From contig CP103035.1 of the NCBI GenBank assembly GCA_024752435.1, positions 124,001 through 188,000 of the forward strand: a stretch of 64,000 nucleotides of DNA, in the 5' to 3' direction. A model generated the notes under the pieces. It saw nothing but the letters and a program-made list of their open reading frames with translations, was not told where the DNA came from and made no database searches. This DNA comes from Allantophomopsis cytisporea (lineage: Eukaryota > Ascomycota > Leotiomycetes > Phacidiales > Phacidiaceae). Position numbers and translations under genes: made by a program. Positions within the stretch are counted from its first letter, which is position 1. Each line of letters starts with the position of its first letter. Below are positions 1 to 12,071 of the stretch, piece after piece.

Positions 1-43
1 AGAGATGGAAGAAGTTGGAGTAGAGTCTGAAGGTGAAAGTCAA

Positions 44-1944
44 TTAGAACGCAACACCAACGACAACCCTGTCCTTGACCGGCATATTTGCAGCAAATAC
101 ATCCGGTGATACAACATGCACACTCTCATCCGACTCATTGTAAGCCTCAACCAGGGCATCCTCCACCATATCCACACCCTCGACTACACCGCGTCTCGCA
201 GTAGTCAACTCTCGTTCTCTTTCAAGCGCCAAGAATCGATCCCTCAAATCCCCGCCTCTCTTCCGCCCAAACGTGCTGAACTTTTCCGATTCGCAGTTTG
301 GTGAGCTATCTGTTGTGCCAGTTGTCAGCTCGGCCTGGTCGTCATCGAAGTCCACAGCAGCATCGCCGCTCTCAGCGGATTTGTAGCTGAGAACGGAAAC
401 GGTGTCGACGCTCGAACGGCGATGGCTCATGTCAACGATGCGTGCACTTGGCAGACTGGGCGAGAAGACTTCAACGCATTGGTAGAAGCCCTCCTTTGAG
501 GTTACTGGGCGCGGAGCATTGGTGAGGGAGGTGAGTTGGGGGGAAGAAGGCGTGCGAGAGAGCCATGTTGAGATGCGGGAGAACGATTTCTTCTTGCGGA
601 GAGTGGGCGTGCCTGGTTGAAGGATCAACGGGAGAGGTGGCGGTGGTGGTGGTGGTGGGGCAGACGCTATTGTGGGAAATTGCCAGGTGCGTTGCTCCGG
701 AGGCGTAGGTGGGTGTGAATCAAATGCCGTTGCTGGGTCACAGAAGCAGCGGTCTAGTGGGGGGCGTGCCGAGTGGGTAGATGAGAGGGAGATGTTTGAG
801 GCGATGGCGGCTTGAGCTGGTACGCGTGGGAGGGCGGCTGTCATACTTGTTAGTGGATCACGGAGGCTACCTTTGCACTTGAAAAGAGAACTTACGAAGA
901 GTCATGGGTCTGTTGATTGACATTTTGTTCGAGTAGATAGTTTGGCGCTCTTCAATAATGGTTTCAATGTCTTGCAGACGACGGTCAAGGTCTTCACGCT
1001 CCTGTAGAACGCTCTTGACACGCCCGTATTGCTCTGCTGCACGGATGAGAGGAGCAGGTCCTTCGGAACCGCTTCTGAGACGTGCTGCGGCTGGGAAGAC
1101 TGGGAGGTCTTTATCCAGATCAATAGAGTTTTTGATGCTTGGTGGGAAGGATGTCCATGCGGTCTCTGCCACTGACGGGGCGGTAGTATATCGTGTATCT
1201 ACGCTGCTTCTTCCAAGAGTCGTAGACTGGTCACGTGAATGCACTGGCTTGCGTGCCACAAGAAAGGTGGATAGGCTTGATGAACTCCGTGAGTGTATAA
1301 GAGGTGGTTTAGGCATCTCCATCGTCTCGAGATCCGCATCTGCTTCCGCCTTCACGGGTCCCTCTTTATCGGTAGGGCCAAAGTAGGGCAACAGATCCGA
1401 CAAACGATTCTCTGGCATATAAATACTGAGTTCCAGAGGCCTGAAGCGAGGAGGACGGGGAGCAAGAGCAGTTTGTTCGACTTGCGGCGAAACAGTCTGC
1501 TCAGTCCTTCGTGGTAAAGCATTCTGAACGTGACGGAAATTCGTCGGTGCACTGATCTGAATCGGCGGCCTGCGCGTACCATTGTAGGCATTGAGGTTTC
1601 TTCTCACAGAGAAGCTTCCACGACTAGACGCGCGGGCAGCGAACTCTCGGCTCCGGGCCAGTAGGTCGGCGGTAGAAGAGCGAGCAGTGACTTGTGTTGG
1701 GTGACGGTATTGAGACTCAGGAACAGGTGGAGGGACAAGGCGCGGTTGTTGATTATGAAGTATCATCATGGGTTTTTCAGTACCTGGATATAAGGTCAGA
1801 CATTATTATGGACCACGATGTTTCTTCTCGTGACTTACGACCAAGATTCTTATCTTCATCTTCAGGATGTTCCAGCGGTGTGCAGCAGTTCACCGCTGAC
1901 CCCAGCCATTCGCCATATACTTCATTAAAATACCCGCTCAACAT
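44..1944 (-). CDS. conserved fungal protein with CRIB-like motif, unknown function
   Basis: Three exons join in phase: 1944-1839, 1783-896 and 837-44, giving about 595 aa. The introns are 55 and 58 nt, both GTAAGT...AG, the second with a CTAAC branch site. The start is the ATG at 1944, which opens a short acidic exon spliced into the large one. Around residues 112-121 the sequence ISAPTNFRHV resembles the core of a CRIB (Cdc42/Rac-binding) motif, I-S-x-P-x-x-F-x-H, but lacks the usual following His. A stretch near residues 150-175 (RPLELSIYMPENRLS) looks like a conserved block. The rest is Ser/Pro/Arg-rich and probably disordered, with a proline run in the last exon. There is no signal peptide or membrane segment. 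A GTPase-linked polarity role is only inference from the motif. Confidence 0.7.
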
Positions 1945-2400
1945 GGTGAAAATGTCTCTCCTCTATAACTCAATCTGCATATTCACGACTACCTGCGCCG
2001 CGTGATATAAGAGGGGACAGAGTAGTAGAAGTAACGGAAGGAAATAAAATAGAAGAAAGAAGGGAGCCCTTTGAAGGAGGCTCTTGGGGAATCAAGGGCA
2101 TGCAAAACTCGAAGGAGGTTAGGAAGAGTCTTTCTTCAAAAGAGAAGAGATGAAATTTGGGGAGGTTAGAGAGCAGCTACCTACCATGACATGATTCGAC
2201 AATGTGTGATGAGAGGGAGTGCTGTACCTTTTCTTGGACAGTTGCTTGATGGTGGTGGAGGGTTAGGACGTGGAAGGGGAGTGGAAGCGCCGACCTGGAT
2301 CTCCCTTCACAGGATACATTTGGGTAGATCTAGGGATTGGCTGAGGGTTAATGATGATAGTTCTCGGGATGAAAAGATAAGGTGTAGTGAAGTTCGTAGT

Positions 2401-2463
2401 GTCAGTGCAGTGCAGCTCGGTGCAGCGCGGTGCGACGCAGTTCGCAGCGCCGCAGCAGCACAA
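2401..2463. repeat. degenerate GCAG/GCNG-rich repeat
   Basis: The block is built of imperfect repeats of GTGCAG/GCGCAG-like units in otherwise non-repetitive DNA. No reading frame through it looks coding. Confidence 0.5.
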
Positions 2464-3260
2464 CAGAAGAATGGTAACGAATAGGGCTATTCCGAGTTTA
2501 GGCAACTGGTTCGGAAGATTTGGGCTGGAGACCAGACGTGCCAGGTTGTGTAATTTGTGCAGGTGCTCAGGTCGCTGGGCAGGTGCACAAGTCGCAAGGG
2601 TTCTTGGCGGCCTTTTCTCTTTGAGCGGTATTCTATGGTTGAGTTGGTATGAGTTTGTATGAGTCCGGTGTGTCTGGTGAGGTTTTGTGTGCATATTGTG
2701 TATGTTTTGGTGGTGGTAGATCTGGATGTTCGATATGATGATTGGAGCATTCCGATGGACAAGGGCAAGGCGCTTATAGACACAACCAGGATCAAGAAAG
2801 ACACTACACAGGGTGGTATCATGCAGTAGCTGAGTGGCTGTTACTAAACAAGACCGACAAGCATTTGAGGGTAAATAAGAACCTGATAACCTATGAGATT
2901 AGTGAAGAAGTGAGAATTGAATTTATGGATGGAAGATGTATTTGAAGGCGTGTATTGAGACATGTATGAAGATGTGGTCGTGGTTTGGACATGATGTGGA
3001 CGCAAATGCGTATACGTAGTAACTGTGGATAAATGATCGATGGTTGATGATGCTGTCGAATATGTACAATATTATTAATGCTGTTGATATGCTTTGATTG
3101 ATGTTGTTGATGTCTTCGAAGTGATGTTATTGATGTCTTTGTAGATGAAGAATAGATAGAAAATATAAGAGGAGAGTCTACTGTGTAGCTAGGTGCACCA
3201 TGTATTCTGAGGCACTTATTCGTTGCTCTATGTACAGCCATCACCTCACCTACTTTGTAT

Positions 3261-3292
3261 ATACATACATACATACATACATACATACATAC
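3261..3292. repeat. (ATAC)8 microsatellite
   Basis: Eight perfect tandem copies of ATAC (32 nt), intergenic. Confidence 0.95.
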
Positions 3293-5058
3293 AGACGTAC
3301 AACACCTTACTTATCTTGTTCTACCTATCGTCTACATCCATGTCTCCAGTATGCATCCGAGTCTACACAATTCAAAGTAAAAGGCCCTTGACTTCCCTCA
3401 TACGTTGATTCTCTCACAGCCTGACTCACCACTGCTCACTCATTGTCACTTTAAACTTCTATGTACCGCCAACTCTATCGGTCAACTGATACTCATCTAT
3501 TCGCTCAAAATTCCAGAGCAAATCATATATGCATGCCAAGATGGTGTCGAAAGAACTCTACTGAGACATCGCCACATCGTCTTCACCACATACGAACGGA
3601 TGCGGACTGTGGTGCTACACAGTTCTCAAAATGTGGTAAATAGAAAGAATCAATCTAGGCTAAACGATATCATACCACCCAGCACAAAATTGTAGAATTG
3701 AAAAGGACAGCTTACCATCTCATAGCAGAGTATTCGCAACTTCAAATCACCGGTAGATATCCCATAATCCAGGCTATATAATCAATCCTACGTTGCACAA
3801 GTAGAACAATCACACAGCAACAGTAAGATAATCCGCAGCCACAAACACCCTCAGTCCCCATCATAGACCCCGCTAAGCATTCAACCAAGCCGCCCATCCC
3901 AAGGGATGAATTCCAGAAACCAGGGACAAGACGATCCCATACAACACCCGACCAAACCTCGAGATCAGACCGCAAGAAGCCTAAAACGCATTCACCAAAG
4001 CAAGGAGCAACTCTCCTCCTCCTCACAAAGACCGTTTCGGGAATGATATCCTCCGGGGACCATAAATAGGCGACCAAAGCACTCCAGCCCCTCCACCAAA
4101 AAGCGCTCTAGTGCCTCTCGTCCGACACCCATCCGGTCATCATGAACGCCTTCCCACGTGGAGTTCCTCTTTATCCCCAAACCATGTTCTCCGCTGTGTA
4201 GGCGGTACGCAGTAGTACTACGTACTATCTGTTGCATATCTGATGGTAGTTAACCCCCTTGGTAAGAGAACCCCGCCAATCCATCCTGCTTCTTGTCTGG
4301 ACGCGTGTGGTGGCCTCACGTACTCGTTATTCACCCCCTCAGGTGCTTTCCCAGATTTCTTCCGAAGGGTCTGGTGGCCTTTGTAGTCTGACCCTGGCGT
4401 CGCTGATGCGCAGGTTTGCGCGTGAATCTCCCGATTAGCTGCAGGCGTAAGTATGTTGGAGGTGTGGCGTTTAGGTGGCTCTATCATGTTGCGGTTTATG
4501 GTGATTCTGTGTGCAAGAGGAATGTGTGATGTCTGGTTCTTGTGGGCAATGAGATGCTGGTAGTGGTTTGATTTCCTCTCTTTTTGCTGAGTTCCTCATT
4601 TCAAGGCATTTGATTGTGTTGTAATATTTCGCTGCTGATTCTGTTGATCAGATTATCTTGTTTTCTGAGGATATGATCATAGATGCAATTTCCGTCAGAC
4701 ATGAGAAAGGTGAGCTCACTTGTTTAATTAGATATTGAATCTCTATTTTCGTTGTCACCACTCTTATGGAGATGACTGGAGATGACTGGTGGGAGAATGG
4801 CGATAAAGCAAATTTCATATTCAGCCTGTCAACAATGATTCACGATGTCAGTCATCATTCACTACAATTATCTCTTCCTGTGTCACATGGACATTCTCAG
4901 TCAAGTCAACACAAAGTATGCCAAGTTACGTATAATGATAGTTCTCGGATTTTAAAAGTATATACATCGAATCCATCAATTCCACCTCACAAGTAAGTTT
5001 GATTCAAGAAATCCACAAGCACAACACACAGAGCAGACGTGCTCTCAACTACAACCAT

Positions 5059-6027
5059 TTAAGCGTCGCAAGTGTCATCATCCTCAGCTGGAGCGCTGGT
5101 CTGGACAGCCGCAGCAGTGGAGACAGCAGAGGCAGAGGAAGAAGCGACAACGGAGGTAGCGAAGGTAGTTGGGCCAGCGGAGCTAGAAGCAACGGAGGTA
5201 GCGGCGGCAGCAGAAGTAGCAGCCGCAGAGGAAGTGGCAGCGACGGAAGCAGCAGCAGAAGTAGCGGCTGAGCCGGAGCCACCGGTGTAGAGGGTTGGAC
5301 CTGGGATCTGGTAGTCGAGGCCGGTCTGGTAGATGTTGACGAGGATACCGGCGTCGGTCTCGGAGTAGAGGGCCTCACCGAGAGTACCGGCTGGGGAGTC
5401 GGTTCCGCTTCCGGTGACCTCGAGGTTGATGCACTGTGGGTAGTTCTGGGCACCATCGGAGCTGCCGGCGCTGTGGAGGGCGATGATCTCGTGACGGAGG
5501 ACGTAGCTTCCGGCGGCGATGGTGTCTGGAATGGTGACGGACCAGGTGTAGTTGTTGGAGATGAGGTTATCAGTGGCCCAGGTTCCTGGAGATGTGGTGT
5601 CGGAGATCAGGCCTGACTCATCGATCTTGAAGAACTCGAGAGTGGTCTTGTCGACGGTCGTGCAATCGCCGTTGCAGTTGGCGAGGTAGTCGATGACTGG
5701 ACCGTGGTGAGAGTCTGGCCAGGTGCTCCACTGGAGCTCAACGGTTCCTCCAGCAGCAACGGTGGCACTTGCCTGACCGTTGGTAGCATCCTTGTGGCAA
5801 ATAATGTCGCCGGTGGCATAGGCATCTGGGGCGACGAATCCGAGGTCGGTTGCGTCCTCAGTCCAGCCAATGGAGGCTGGTGGACTGCTCTCGTATGGGT
5901 ACTCATTGACGAGGTAGCCGGTGTACTCGGTGCCGTCAACGGTGATCTTGTTGACGAATCCGTGGGCCGAAACAGTGGCGGCGGTAGCCAAAAGGCTGAA
6001 GACTGCAGACTTGCTGATTGGAGACAT
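5059..6027 (-). CDS. AA9 lytic polysaccharide monooxygenase, secreted
   Basis: A single exon encodes 322 aa. AA9 enzymes are copper monooxygenases that oxidatively cleave cellulose or other beta-glucans outside the cell. The start at 6027 gives a 21-aa signal peptide ending TVSA, so the mature protein begins with His22, the N-terminal histidine of the copper brace. The second brace histidine lies in SHHGPV (His108), and the family motif QNYPQC follows RHEIIALHSAG. Cysteines at 77 and in the NCNGDC and PQC segments fit the family disulfides. The catalytic domain ends near residue 255. It is followed not by a cellulose-binding CBM1 but by an Ala/Ser/Thr-rich tail of about 60 residues ending in acidic DDDTCDA. 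The frame stays open upstream of this ATG, but only this start places a histidine after the signal peptide. Substrate specificity cannot be read from sequence. Confidence 0.93.
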   Translation of the reverse strand: MSPISKSAVFSLLATAATVSAHGFVNKITVDGTEYTGYLVNEYPYESSPPASIGWTEDATDLGFVAPDAYATGDIICHKDATNGQASATVAAGGTVELQWSTWPDSHHGPVIDYLANCNGDCTTVDKTTLEFFKIDESGLISDTTSPGTWATDNLISNNYTWSVTIPDTIAAGSYVLRHEIIALHSAGSSDGAQNYPQCINLEVTGSGTDSPAGTLGEALYSETDAGILVNIYQTGLDYQIPGPTLYTGGSGSAATSAAASVAATSSAAATSAAAATSVASSSAGPTTFATSVVASSSASAVSTAAAVQTSAPAEDDDTCDA

Positions 6028-7904
6028 GGTTTTGGATGCTATGAATGAGTGCAAGAGTAGATCTTGATAGGACAATGAATGTGGTTTGCGGTGAAGTGTA
6101 TTTAGACCAGCTGAATAAATGAATGTACAGACGATGCGTATAGCAAAGAATGAGAACGAAATGAATGTAAGAGAGAACTTGCAAAGGCTTGCTTTGATAC
6201 CGAGAGAAGGAAAATAGAAGTTGGAATGCGTCGACGACGGCAATGTATATATAAAATTTCGAGAGATGTCAGCCTACCTCCCCACTTGCTTTACCTTGAA
6301 AGCCATACTGTGAAAGCCAAGTTGGTGATGCGTTCAATACCGACATGCGATGAAATGAAGGACTGCTTACGACTGTAGCAGTTGTTCTCGGCATCGTGTG
6401 TCTTGCAGCGCTTAGATGTATTGACCATTCGCGGTATCATATATATTGCAGTCCCCAGTCGTTTAAGCGCCACTTTGATATACATCAAATTGCAAACAGT
6501 CGAGGCGGGGTGGGGGATGAGATCTATCGCTGGACGCACGTGCCACAACGCCCCGTTTGGCACCTGTTTGTCTTGTATTCGAGAATGCTCCGTATGTATT
6601 TTTGTACTTTATACCTTAGACTTTGTCTTACAGATACCGTACTCCTATCCCAATTGAGGTATTGTCAAAGCAATGTTTGTATCTTTGAAGACAGTCGCTC
6701 GGACTCGAAAAGGAGGAACAATTGTTAATCGTTCGAGAGCAGCAGGGAGTTCGGACGAAGAGGGATACTTACCAGGGACAGCAATCCTAATGGGGCCGGA
6801 CAGTCACGCCTTGAAACACGGCCTGACGCCCGGTAACATAAGCACTGGACTCACTGGAGAAACTGTTCCGTTTGATGTTGAGTACAATCGTTATATGGAA
6901 CGTTTGCTATGGGAATCGTTGTATCTACTACAGTACACGCCCACATCTCCTTAGATGGACAGCTGTGATTGCTCGCCATGTTGAACAAACTTGACGCATC
7001 ACAAACCACCTGGTAGATCGTGGGTTCGAATGTCAGTACTCAACCAACGCTCTCATCTGAAGAATAAATGGAAGAATTAATTGACAATATGCACTTATGA
7101 ACATTCTGTCGGCCATGTTCTTTTGCCAACCTAGCCTCCTTGTTTGCAAGACAGATCCTTGGACAAAAATTTATTGTTATATTTAATCTTCATGTTTAGG
7201 GAAATTAGAGGAGGTTGTCAGGGAGTAACGAGGCCTGTGCCGCTTCCCCAGATCTCTCTCAGATCAGATTGAATACACAGTAAGCCACTGACTACTCCTG
7301 GGATTGAACTCTACCCGGTAATTCTTGAACTCTGATTGTGCCTGAAAGATGGTTATAGATCTCATCTAGCTTTTTCATGATACGAATATACGAATTAGTA
7401 TTATTGTATTGTGTACAGTCGAATAGGAGCACTTCCACGTTATTGAGGCTCACATGAATTTATTTGAGGTGTGGCTCCCTGGATTGAAGCAGCCTCTGCT
7501 TGTAAGGGGTAGTTATTGTGGGCTTGGATCCACTCACCGATTCTGCGATATATTGCATCTATGCTCGACTCTCAAGTAGGAAAGAAATCGATTACACACG
7601 TAAAGTATGTCAATAATATAGGTATTCAAAGAGAAATAAAATGAACCCCAAAATACCCCCCATTATCCTCATTCACGTTTAACAGCTTATTGCATGGGCT
7701 CTTCAATCCAGGCTTACAGCAGAATTATAAAAGGAGCTTCACCACTCTGTATTCCAAATTCTGCCCGTTCTTTTGTGCGCGCGCCAATCACTCAACAGTC
7801 TCCTTCAAGTGCCTAGCAAGTCAGCCAGCAACAAAAGCAACAACACCAACAACTCTTTCAATCATCCCCTACATGTTAAAAGGTCAAAAAGAGCAAAAAG
7901 ATGT
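6028..7904. other. 1.9 kb intergenic region upstream of the LPMO gene
   Basis: Contains the LPMO 5' leader. A TATA-like run (TTTATATATA on the minus strand, about 6246-6257) sits roughly 220 nt upstream of its ATG. Short frames at 6291-6954 have no recognisable content and no gene was found. A short B-box-like string near 7015-7025 does not fold into a tRNA. Confidence 0.5.
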
Positions 7905-7912
7905 TGATCAGA

Positions 7913-7944
<32 letters not shown>

Positions 7945-8010
7945 CGTATTGAATCGAACAGATGCTCGAATACCTTAAGCTGGCGCCTTAGACCGCTCGG
8001 CCATCTGACC
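7905..8010 (-). tRNA. tRNA-Leu (anticodon AAG), with a 26-nt intron
   Basis: Read on the minus strand, the acceptor GGTCAGA pairs with TCTGATC (one G-U pair). The D arm contains GCCGAGCGGTCTAAGGC, and the anticodon stem CCAGC pairs with GCTGG. The loop is TT-AAG-G, then a 26-nt intron (7972-7947), then C38. A long class II variable arm and a T arm (GTGGG-TTCAAAT-CCCAC) follow. Intron placement after position 37 is canonical. The discriminator is A. The tRNA decodes CUU. Confidence 0.95.
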
Positions 8011-8540
8011 CTTGATTGATGGTTGGTTGATGTTATTTGAAAATATGAAAATGGTTAGCTTGGTGAAAATTCTTTCAGGAGAAATGTGGAGATTTAGTTT
8101 GTGCATGGGGCTGTTATGGATGTTGGCGAACTTGAACCTTACTCGAGGTTTATGGGCTCGGAAAATGGCCTGGAGCGATATGCACTTGAGTATTGAGTTT
8201 TATTGCTAACAGCTTTATTCGTTTTGTCAACTTGTGTGTTCAGGTTCATTAGAATCCTTCTCTCTTTTCCCTTTTCTTTTCTTCTTTTTCTTATTTTATC
8301 ATTGAGTTTCGAGTACAAAATATCACCGGAAATCCACAAATATTTAGAACTCCGAAAAACCTCGCCAATATTTCCAATAAGAAAAGTCACGCATACGAAG
8401 CAACTGACGTAAGGTACATGGGCTCAAAGAGTTGAAAAGGCCGAGAATATCACCCCGTCCCATGAAACCTCAGAAAACCATAACCATAAGTCCTGTATCT
8501 TCAAATCTTTCAAAGACATTCAAATCCTCCATCGGCCAAA
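8011..8540. other. intergenic region
   Basis: AT-rich spacer between the tRNA and the small membrane-protein gene, with pyrimidine-rich stretches near 8255-8300. No gene or strong site seen. Confidence 0.5.
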
Positions 8541-9073
8541 ATGCCTTCCTCAACACTATGTCTCCGCACCCTCCCTGTACTAGCCAGCACTGCAACAGTG
8601 ACCTATGCCGTTTCCGAAGCCCTCTTCTTCGGCCATTTCCTCGCACCCTCTATTCCCCCAATCGCCATCTCCAAGTGGTGGGATGCGGCTCTGTACCCCA
8701 CCATTACGTGGGTTGTTGGCCTGGTGGGCGGGAGCTCTGTTAGTGGATTACTTGCTAGCCGATCGTCCCATATCTACAATTCATCGTCCCCTGCGAAAAG
8801 ATTATATCGCTATGGTGCGCTGTTTGCCGTGGCTCATTTTGCTTTTGTACCTGTGGTCAGTGCGACTGAGATCCTTTGAGGTTATCTGTGGTGATGAGCT
8901 ATGCTGATTTTGCATAGATAGCAAAGGTTATTGAGAGAATGGTCTATGGACCTGAGGTGGAAGTAAAGGATAATCAGAGGCAGTGGCTAAGGATCCATGC
9001 GGTGAGGACATTTACGACTGATATACCGGCGCTGGTTTTCTACGTACTTGCATTTTGGAGGAGTACGGAGTAA
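8541..9073 (+). CDS. small integral membrane protein, unknown function
   Basis: Two exons, 8541-8855 and 8918-9073, give 156 aa. The 62-nt intron begins GTCAGT and ends TGCATAG with a CTGAT branch site, keeping phase 0 so that HFAFVPV continues into IAKVIERMVYG. Hydrophobic segments near residues 8-30, 45-68 and 88-108, and in the last 15 residues (DIPALVFYVLAFW), suggest three or four transmembrane helices. The conserved-looking QWLRIHAVRTFTTDIPAL resembles small fungal membrane proteins of unknown role, but I do not recognise a named family. A weaker alternative donor 9 nt upstream also keeps phase. The gene ends tail-to-tail with the DUF300 gene, 198 nt away. Confidence 0.72.
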
Positions 9074-9271
9074 GGTCAAGCAGGGATTTAATTATGATTG
9101 TCAGGTTGCTCATATTATATGAAAACACGAGGGCAGAGTCAATTCGAAAACCAACAGTCAGATCAAAGACTTCGTTCCTATTTATCACTACAATGCATAC
9201 GCCAAAACAACGCCTCGCTAATGCGCTCATTCATGTACAGTAACAAACATTGCGTATCTTGCCCAGGTAAA

Positions 9272-11585
9272 TCAGGGGTTCTCTTTTGGCGGCTCAACAG
9301 GCTCCACTCCCGCCCAAACGTTCTCCTCATCGGATGTGCCATATTTTGGAAGAAGCAAGTTTTCTGATTCTCGGACTTCCCTCCAGTGTCTGGACTCCTC
9401 AGAATCATCCGGACTAGTGGTGTTGTCGGCTTCTTCGTTTTCGACATCATCCTCACCAACTGCAAACTCAGGAACATCAGCTCGAGATTTTGGATCAATA
9501 ACGGCATCTGAATCAGTTGGCTCGTAGCCTTCCCGAATGTCTTCGCCCTGGTTTTCATCGGGGTAGGTTCGTCTATTACAATTAGCATGTAAATCACGTA
9601 GTAAGGTAGAGAGACATACACATAACGCTTAGGCTCGGTCTCGTTCCAGGCAGCGCTTCCCTCCTTCCTTGCTCTTACTCTCTCAATAGCTTCCTCATTT
9701 GTATCTTCAACAACCAGGTCTACCAATTGACTACGATCGGACTTCGCTGAGCTGGACGCCGAAGAGTGATGACGAAGCATACCCTTGAGCATAGGAGCAC
9801 GTCCTTCTTCACCCTCCGAATTGCTTTTGCCCTTCCCTTTCGATCCTTTGCTGGACTTGGATGTGCTTCTAGCCTTGCCGGTAACTTCTGCCACAGTATC
9901 CTTGATGTTACTTGCTCTGCGAATCTCGTGATCCCGAGTGGGCTGGAGGAGATTTCGATTCACGGAAGTGGTGATCAAATCGGGTTGTTGAGTGAGCCAT
10001 CGTTCTCTCGATGCCTCATGTGCAGTAATGACAGGATAGTTCCAGTCACCAAACTCCAGTTTTCTTGCTCGTCCATACAATCTTTCTTCCTCGGGGTCCA
10101 ACTGTCCTTCATCTACATCGCCACTATCATATCCTAGGAACTTGGCGTCGTTCTCTTGGGGCTTAGAAGGAGAGAGACTTCTTTGTCTACTAGGTCCGCC
10201 CTCAGGTGCGAGCAGTGGTGTTCTTGCATTGACCTGACCTGGCTTAGGAATCCAGTACTTACCCTTTCCACCTCGTTCGTATCGCATACCTTCCATCATC
10301 CTTGCAACTCTGGAGTTGGAGCTCTCATGAGCTAACACATTGTCTCCTGAATCAAAGAGGCGATATTCATAGTTATTGCCGCTGAAAGTCTCCTTGGTGT
10401 CTTCGATCAGGTCGCGGGGACCGAATGCATCACGCAAAGCATACCAGACAGGCATACGAGCAGCTGAGATTGTGACATCGGCATAATCGTGCCATGAAAA
10501 AGCATACCAATGAGCAATTGCGAAAAGTGGCATTTCGCAACAGATCAACGCATCTTGAATAGCCGCAGCGAGATTATCAGGAGTGTAACCTTGAACATCA
10601 TCGGGAATAGCATTCAGCCAAACCAAGATAGCAAGGAAGAAACCTTGCCAATATGAAGCGAAGATAATAAGTTTGATGCAGAGAAATTTAGGTACTGGTC
10701 TGAATGGCTGGAGATCTGTTGACATACAGACCCAAAACATTCCAAGTGCATATAGACTCACGCTGACACTGACGTTGTAGGCAATACCACTCCACAAATA
10801 TCCTGACGTCAGTCCAATATAACCTTCTTGATATACGTTTGTTGACTTCATAATGATCGTTGCCAGGCCTAGAACCGGCTTCAACCAAGCATACTGAAGG
10901 ATACCACGTTTAATGGCCAAAAAGGTATGCGGATCAGAGATATCGACCTTCGGTAGACAATGGTTGAGTGGCCATAGGTGATGGACTGGCTCTCGTCCAT
11001 GCATCATAATAATCAGAGCTCGTTCACCGCCAAGGAAGTTGATCAAAAGCTGAAAGAATGTATAGATAGTAAAGGCCTTTAGGTATAATCAGCACTGTGT
11101 CGGTTTGTTTTAGAAGTCTCCTACATACTTCATATATGTCTCGAATAGGCTCTACCCAGAAAGCGACTTTCAGAGAAATTATACTAGCCCACGATGATAT
11201 GGCGTAGATAGGAACCCTACATCGAATTAGTCGCGTGCCCTGCCTGGAGCAGGTAGAAATGACTCGTCGACGTACATGAGGAGAATTCTGATGACATATC
11301 TTTGCAACAGTGGTTTTCGATAATTTTTCCTATGTGGATTGTCAACAGACTGTTCCAACTTCCTAGCTCGATTGCCTTACGTTTGTAGCCATACTGATCT
11401 ATTGATAAAAGCCTTGGTCAGTATAGTTCTAATTTATGGAATACAATGAACACATACACTATAGTGAGCAGTGATGCTATCAAACTACACACTCCAGCAA
11501 CAATAATTGTGGCATGCGTCAATTTTTGGCCAGTTCCTCCAGAGAGACCGCCACTCTCCTCATCTTCGAAGCCGTTAGAAGCCAT
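9272..11585 (-). CDS. DUF300/TMEM184/OST-alpha-type membrane protein
   Basis: Six exons (11585-11458, 11398-11381, 11329-11276, 11216-11129, 11076-9620, 9572-9272) give 681 aa. All introns are 50-60 nt GT-AG and phases close exactly. The second exon is only 18 nt. The first ~300 residues form a multi-pass domain: an N-terminal helix (THATIIVAGVCSLIASLLT), then SWASIISLKVAFW, then the family-type stretch YEAFTIYTFFQLLINFLGGE, and four more hydrophobic segments. This matches the organic solute transporter alpha/TMEM184 family (LAZ1 in plants), implicated in endosome/vacuole membranes. The C-terminal half is charged, Ser/Lys/Glu-rich and probably cytosolic. The frame open past 9619 is intron read-through; splicing gives a tail ending PPKENP. 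It shares a 486-nt divergent promoter with CSF1. Confidence 0.88.
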
Positions 11586-12071
11586 GACGCGTGTGGGGTG
11601 AATTGAAAGAAGAGTCGCGCAGGCAGACCAGGCCTCTTAAGCAGTAGAGGTTTGGATGGGCACTGAATACCTCAATCCAACATCTCTCGATCAATACTGC
11701 TCTAGGATGTCAAGTCAGACGGAGGAACTTCTGTCACGACCCAGGCGACAGTTAATTCGTGGGAGGATTGCGTGTGTATGCGTCGCCGTTTCGAAAGCGG
11801 TGAAGCCAAATACAAGTATAAATCTTGCAGAATGTCCTTTTAAGATTAGCGCTATGAGTGTCACCGGCGTCACTGTTCATGTACACCGATTACAATAATA
11901 CTGGATTGACCATTCTCTCCTGGAAGGATTAGCGACTGCTTTAACTCAAAACCGATCTCATACGAATCGCGTATTCAAGTTCTGCATAGAAAGCTATTCA
12001 AATGGACCTGCGAATTTGAGGGGCGATGTAAGGTGTATGAGACCTGAAATACCACAGAATATAGGGTTGGA
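11586..12071. promoter_or_regulatory. divergent intergenic promoter region, DUF300 gene and CSF1
   Basis: The 486 nt between two head-to-head start codons must hold both promoters and 5' leaders. No strong TATA box or named site stands out, and a small frame at 11656-11898 shows no coding character. Confidence 0.5.

Larger units (their letters stand above)
1945..5058. other. 3.1 kb intergenic region
   Basis: No convincing coding sequence. Short open frames on both strands show no domain-like sequence and no splice-linked partners. It should hold the promoter of the 44-1944 gene and the 3' flank of the LPMO gene. Two simple repeats lie here, at 2401-2463 and 3261-3292. Confidence 0.6.

Noticed and set aside
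2191..2822. Several overlapping short frames on both strands
   Set aside because: They cover a GCAG-type repeat and have no shared coding signature.
6990..7035. tRNA-like B-box string GTGGGTTCGAATG
   Set aside because: No matching acceptor, D or anticodon stems could be drawn around it.
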